Shown here in pieces: positions 59,372-64,000 of a stretch of 64,000 bases of DNA. Numbering within the stretch: the stretch's first letter is position 1; each line of letters begins with the position of its first letter. The stretch spans positions 8,595,852 to 8,659,851 of the forward strand of contig NC_031495.1 in NCBI RefSeq assembly GCF_000237925.1, in the 5' to 3' direction. The position numbers were made by a program, and so were the translations under genes. The DNA comes from Schistosoma mansoni. Lineage: Eukaryota; Platyhelminthes; Trematoda; Strigeidida; Schistosomatidae. The notes under the pieces are model-generated. The model saw nothing but the letters and a program-made list of their open reading frames with translations. It had not been told where the DNA came from and did no database searches.

Positions 59372-60465
59372 ATTCATATCAACTGATATTGAACTAAACT
59401 TATAATGAACCCCGTTTTTATGCTTCTTAATGTCTTGTATATATATACTAAGTATGAAAAGACTTTTCGATTGAAGATAATGTTAGAAAAAAAGAAGAAG
59501 ACGGTGCATTATTCTTAGAAGAAATGTAAATCAATAAAGACAAATTGAATTTTGTTCAATAGGCAAAAAATCTTAGAAAATTGTGTACTTTTGAAAAAAG
59601 CATCATGTTATCCAGGTGTGTTTTTTGGACATCATGGTGATTATCAATGAAGTTGATTAATTGTATGTTGTGTCAGGTTAAACTATAGATTTCCATGTTT
59701 TTTTTTCTTTGAAATACCTCTGTCAGAATAATATTTAATTGTAAAATGTATTTAATCATTGAAAATCAATATTTATCTCTTGCATATGTCTTCAGCTAAC
59801 GTTTGTGCTTTGAGTTAGTAATACTATCATGAAGAGTATTAACCAGGCTTCTGTTTTTAGTTTACATGAACAATCTTGGTAATTTTGCGCCTATTTCCAC
59901 CATGAAATTTATCTTCAGGGTTTTCAATTAATTTTCTAAAGTTCATTAATTTTTTTATACACAAAATTAGATTTGAGTAAGTAGATAATAAATTACTAGC
60001 TGTTAAAATGATTCCATACTAAAACAAAAGAGCTATTCAAAGCCTCTATGCATTCAGGGATTGTGGAACTTTGATCGATTTATGATTTTAATAAAATTCA
60101 AGAATTTCTATAACCACAGTGCTGATAATTATCACATGCTCACTGGTGACAGGATTCGAATAGAAATTCTCGGAGTGCTATTGGGTGCTTATGACCAATG
60201 GGTATGAGGAAAGTACCAATAAAAAACAATGATAAATGGTCGTGAAACATTGTGGATTGTTTGGAGTTAGACTTATTAACCACTGAACACTGACTCAGTC
60301 GTCTACTGCTTAATCGTTAGAACGAGAGATACTAAAGGTCGTGTGATTAACCTCCTGTGGTGGTATACTGACAAGAAGACTCATACCACATAAAGCAGTT
60401 TTTCAGTGCTTCCTCGTTAGTCGAGCAAAGATCAGTTAATGATTCAAACTATAAAATATTTTAAG
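59372..60465. other. spacer with a weak SINE relic
   Basis: 60270-60450 has TTATTAACCACTGAACACTG, CAGTCGTCTACTGCTTAATC and CAGTTTTTCAGTGCTTCC, an outline of family B (plus) without ribozyme core. Otherwise AT-rich. Confidence 0.4.
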
Positions 60466-60795
60466 CAAAGATGGATAGTGGCTAGCAGTGGAATCTAGGG
60501 CGCGCGTTTCGTCCTATTTGGGACTCGTCAGCTGGATGTACCTGCATCTCAGAGTTGATATTCACTCTGGGATTCGAACCTGGTAACTTTCACTTCAAAC
60601 GCCATCGCGCTATCCACTCAGCTACTGAGTCCTGATAGCCACTTGCTTGTGAAATGGGGTGAAGTTTAAATTCACTTGGTATTGTTTGTTTGAATACGCA
60701 ATATGCAAAGTATGTACATATGCCAATTAGAGACTGACCAGTTGCAGTCCTAAACATCAACGGGAAGATTCAAAAAAACAATACTAAGTGAATAT
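60466..60795 (-). mobile_element. Sm-alpha (family A) SINE with inverted module
   Basis: Minus core 60471-60640 (ribozyme 60487-60543, tRNA-like head with CAGTAGCTGAGTGGATAG and GTTCGAATCCCAGAG). Then comes the terminal module twice facing inward: 60672-60697 (ATTCACTTGGTATTGTTTGT) and 60765-60792 (ACAATACTAAGTGAAT). CTGACGAG and GAAAC are both intact here, but the cleavage triplet reads GCC in place of GTC, which should block cutting. Confidence 0.8.
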
Positions 60796-61754
60796 AAAAT
60801 ATTTTAGTTTAGGGAAAATCTACTGGATTAAAATTTTATGGAAACAGCCATTCATGATTATTTGTTAGTGGTAAATAATCTAAATTTCATTTCAATAGTT
60901 TATCAAGAACAATCAAATTAATTCTTTTAAAGTAGTTCTCAAGCTGATTTTCTTATTTTGAAAAAAAAAAGATGAACACTTTTATTTGAAAGTTCGATTA
61001 CATAATCCTGAAATTAGTTTAAGTTTAACTAAATCAATTTTGATAAATCATCGAATAAATTAAGCGTCTGCAATATAATAATAATAATTTTCAACCACCT
61101 ATAGGTCTATTTATTTCATTTTGAAGTATGGATAATATTCTGAAGTTTAATCTTACTTCTAACCTATTCAAACTAAGTTAAATAAAGACGAACATCTTAG
61201 TTGAAACATGATGGTTGAAGTTCTGAATGCATTAATCACTATTAAGCTACTACTTCAAGGTTCAGAATTTCAACTGACGTTTTGGATTACTACAGTGTGG
61301 ACATAAACGTTTTCGGAAGGTTAAATTAATTTGATGTACATCAATTTTCTGTATTTGAAATAATGACAATAAAGAATGTGGTGAACAAAATTTTGTGTAT
61401 CATTGGAGAAGAATTACGAATAAGTCAGATAGGAAAATGTCATTTTCGACAATGTTGTTGGAATAAACATTACAATCATATTGATAGTTAACTATTAAAA
61501 AATACTAGTCTGTTACAAAATGATGTGGTATTGTACCGAAAAGTATAATCCACAGTCATCATATATTTTAAATATCGAATATAAGTAGTCTATCATTAGA
61601 TAAATAGGTATTTCGAAGGAATCAAACTGGTATTGAATTATTATATGTGTTTGAGGGAAAAGAACAAATATTGGAAGGGAATTTCGGAGTGATCCAAAGG
61701 CTAAGAAGAATTATGTTAAGATGAAAATAATTTACAGGTAACTGGTAATTATGC
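60796..61754. other. AT-rich spacer
   Basis: No recognised feature; A10 run at 60960. Confidence 0.4.
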
Positions 61755-62925
61755 ATTTAATGAATGCGATGTACAGATCCCTTTGAAAGAAACGGCAGAT
61801 GTCATGTTTGAGTATCCTGAACTCTTACCTCTATCAATCTGCGAATTAAAACAGCTCCTGTTTCTTTGTAACACAAGAATAAAATTTCAATTTAACAATG
61901 TGTTGTACCTTCAAATTGATGGAGTGGCCTTAAGTAAGCATCTGGGTTCAATTCTAGCCGATATATTTATGGGAATCTTGGAGAGGAGGAAGCTCAAGCA
62001 TTCAATCAATGGAAATACACTTTACTGTTGATATATATTGATGACAAAATTATAAGCATTTTACAAACCTCCTCATTCTGTTTAACAAAGCACACAAAGA
62101 TATAGGTTTTACTATGAAACACAAAGTAGAAGGTTGATTCCATTCCTTAGATATTGGAGTCCGACGGCACATTACAAAGATATATTGACCGCAAAAATAC
62201 CTGGAGTAGAGTTTATCTCAATTACAAAGTTTCTGTCTAATTTCGTACAAAAAGTGACTTATACAAAACTAATTTGACCGCACTCATAAACTTTGCTCAA
62301 AAGAAAGCCAGGAAGAAAACTTTCCTTCATTACAAATTGCCTGTGTGAAAATGCATAACCAGCGAAATGCATTGAGAAGTATGCCAAAACCAACCTTTGG
62401 GTTAAATACGATATACTTGAAAAGAAAGCCCGCTTCTTATACGTGCTCTTCAAAGCAAATGAAATCACTGGAATAATTATTCACAGTATAAATTCCGCGT
62501 TGACGGTTGCTTACCCATAAGCAAAATTGACGACGTTATGGGAAAATGAACTGCTAGCACAAACAAACTAAAATTGACAGGTCCTATTTTCTCAGTACCT
62601 TTAACTGCATTTACTAGGTTACATGTACGTGTCAAAGCACATATTTTGGGAGAACCAAGAGAAGAGTACATGTCCGCATTTCTGAGCATATTCCGAAGAA
62701 ATTGAGACTAAGAGGAGCAATTCCGCTTAACAGTGCAATAGCTCGGCATTTACTTAACACCGGGCACACCAGTGACATTCATCAAGCCTTAAAAATTGTT
62801 AGCAGACAAAGAAACACTTCATCTCTTCGGTTTGTTGAAGCAATTACGATAAAAAGCACTCAAACCTGATTTATGTATCCATAAAGAGACAGTAATAAAC
62901 CTAGTACTACCCCCGTAAATTACTT
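61755..62925 (+). mobile_element. Penelope-like element, RT and GIY-YIG endonuclease, 5'-truncated
   Basis: Frame 61783-62031 reads MKETADVMFEYPELLPL then IKFQFNNVLYLQIDGVA and LGSILADIFMGILE, the Penelope RT block before the active site. Next comes IYIDD (62030-62050) in another frame, then RT thumb and connector remnants. The C-terminal GIY-YIG endonuclease at 62700-62920 shows ARHLLNTGHTSDIHQALKIV and RFVEAITIKSTQT. N-terminal RT parts are absent and there are several frame breaks, so the copy is dead. Penelope-like elements transpose by target-primed reverse transcription and are known to carry hammerheads in schistosomes. Confidence 0.85.
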
Positions 62926-63450
62926 TTGGTCATTGATTTTATTTTGTTATTTGGTCTTTCCTTATTGAATTCTTATTTTATGAACATGAAAAAGCACCCA
63001 ATCACTCAAACATTTCCATTCACTTAATTCTCTCAACTTATGTAAACTCTTCAAATCTTATTCATTTAGTATGTAACTTATCGGTTTTCAATTCCAGTAA
63101 TCTAATTTAAACTCCTCTTCACCTCTAAAATTATCACACAGTTTATCTTATTTGTCTTCGGGCCTCACTCATGTTTTTTTTTATTCTAACACCGAATGAC
63201 CTACGACCAGTTTCTGCATATATATATAGACTTATTATTGATAACATTTGTCCTTCCATTTCTTTTCATTCATTTACGCCAATTGTTCCACACTATATCT
63301 TACCTCAATGGTAACGTTAAACACATATTTGGTTGTAAGCATCTGATGAGAAACCACGAAATATAATGAATTCATATTATTCGGCATCCATGTTTTTTCT
63401 GGGTTTATTTAATATCATAAAGGAAACTAATTGCATGAAAGAATAAAATA
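62926..63450 (+). repeat. 3' untranslated part of the Penelope-like copy
   Basis: 63240-63400 aligns with 40305-40470 (TACCTCAATGGTAACGTTAA, ACACATATTTGGTTGTAAGC, AATGAATTCATATTATTCGG). It contains CTGATGAG..CACGAAAT at 63343-63361, which looks like a hammerhead core but lacks convincing stems. The boundary on the right is unclear. Confidence 0.5.
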
Positions 63451-64000
63451 GTTAGATAGTCATAATGCTAACTAATGTTTATGAAAAAAGGAGGTAGAAA
63501 ACGACAGATTATTGTGAATGAAAGATAGAAAAGCCGGTTAAAAAGTACGGTTAAATAAAAGACTGAACATTTTGTTATTTCAAACAGATATCTAGCTTAA
63601 ATTGGTACATCACTAAAGCCTCTGCCGTACTTACATTTTTAATTTGTATGCCCTATAGATCAACTCATTTAACTGTATAGTTGATTTTGAGAACGGTTGT
63701 TGGTAAGACAGCGTGACCAAAATTTACAAGGTTATCCAAGATTGAATTTTTGACTCACTTGTTCAGTTTTGTTCGCAGAAAACCAGGATAAACAAATAGA
63801 TTATTATAAAGTTTCTTCTCGCAACTCATTTCTCTCCTTTTGATATTGATAACCTTTTAAAACATATAACATCTATCTATCTAGTGATAGACTACTTATA
63901 TTCGATATTTAAAACATATGATGATTGTTGATTGTGGAGAAGATTTGTAGCTCAGGTGGGTGATTTTGATGTTGGTTTGTTCTCTGAACTGGATTGTACT
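63451..64000. other. right edge
   Basis: AT-rich. The last 60 bases (TTTGTAGCTCAGGTGGGTGA.., TTCTCTGAACTGGATTG) match the start of the unclassified repeat at 16965-17590, which runs off the window. Confidence 0.5.

Noticed and set aside
63343-63361. Active hammerhead in the Penelope-like 3' part
   Set aside because: The two core motifs are present but stem II has at most one pair and stem I does not pair with sequence after any NUH site; kept only as a question.
1-64000. CRISPR arrays, prophage, rRNA, operons
   Set aside because: The window is eukaryotic; no regularly spaced repeats or rRNA sequence were seen.

Overview
The window looks like nuclear genomic DNA of a schistosome (blood fluke, Platyhelminthes). 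It is AT-rich, with short exons in long introns, and is crowded with schistosome-type retroelements: hammerhead-ribozyme SINEs of the Sm-alpha kind, RTE-clade non-LTR fragments and Penelope-like fragments. No prokaryotic feature is present. Two runs of exactly 200 N (38200-38399 and 54055-54254) are assembly gaps. All calls come from reading the sequence by eye and recalling protein families; no search was run.

3.76-20.2 kb, plus strand: one host gene. Seven coding exons (3760-3816, 3857-3998, 7341-7466, 12236-12378, 14509-14595, 16391-16483, 18041-18139) join in frame into a BAR-domain protein of about 249 residues that resembles endophilin-B (SH3GLB/Bif-1). The first intron is only 40 bases. 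The reading frame stops in exon 7, just upstream of a perfect splice donor, and no SH3 domain was found. The introns carry SINEs, an RTE fossil (7866-9985), a Penelope-like fragment ending about 70-100 bases before exon 5, and a near-perfect 90-base palindrome (4423-4512).

20.2-64 kb: no convincing host exon. The region is a repeat graveyard holding three families of tRNA-headed SINEs. Each family carries, or once carried, a type I hammerhead ribozyme with the same unusual loop-free stem III. Family A is Sm-alpha. Family B is the most numerous and includes several copies whose catalytic core is still intact. Family C has a tRNA-Ala-like head and lies between direct repeats of about 130 bp. 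Many A and B copies lie inside inverted repeats of 40-90 bp, giving a foldback layout not expected of ordinary SINEs. Other elements are three copies of a 520-bp retroposon with an (AAATA)n tail (family D), an unclassified retroposon (family E), four RTE fragments, a 3' Penelope-like copy with RT and GIY-YIG parts (61755-62925), a possible solo LTR (32939-33246), a large inverted duplication beside the first gap, and a long A/T-homopolymer tract (50760-51190).

The strongest lead is the hammerhead-SINE system: three related ribozyme cassettes, different tRNA heads, recurrent foldback or direct-repeat packaging, several copies that still look catalytically competent, and Penelope-like elements (a group known to carry hammerheads) in the same window.
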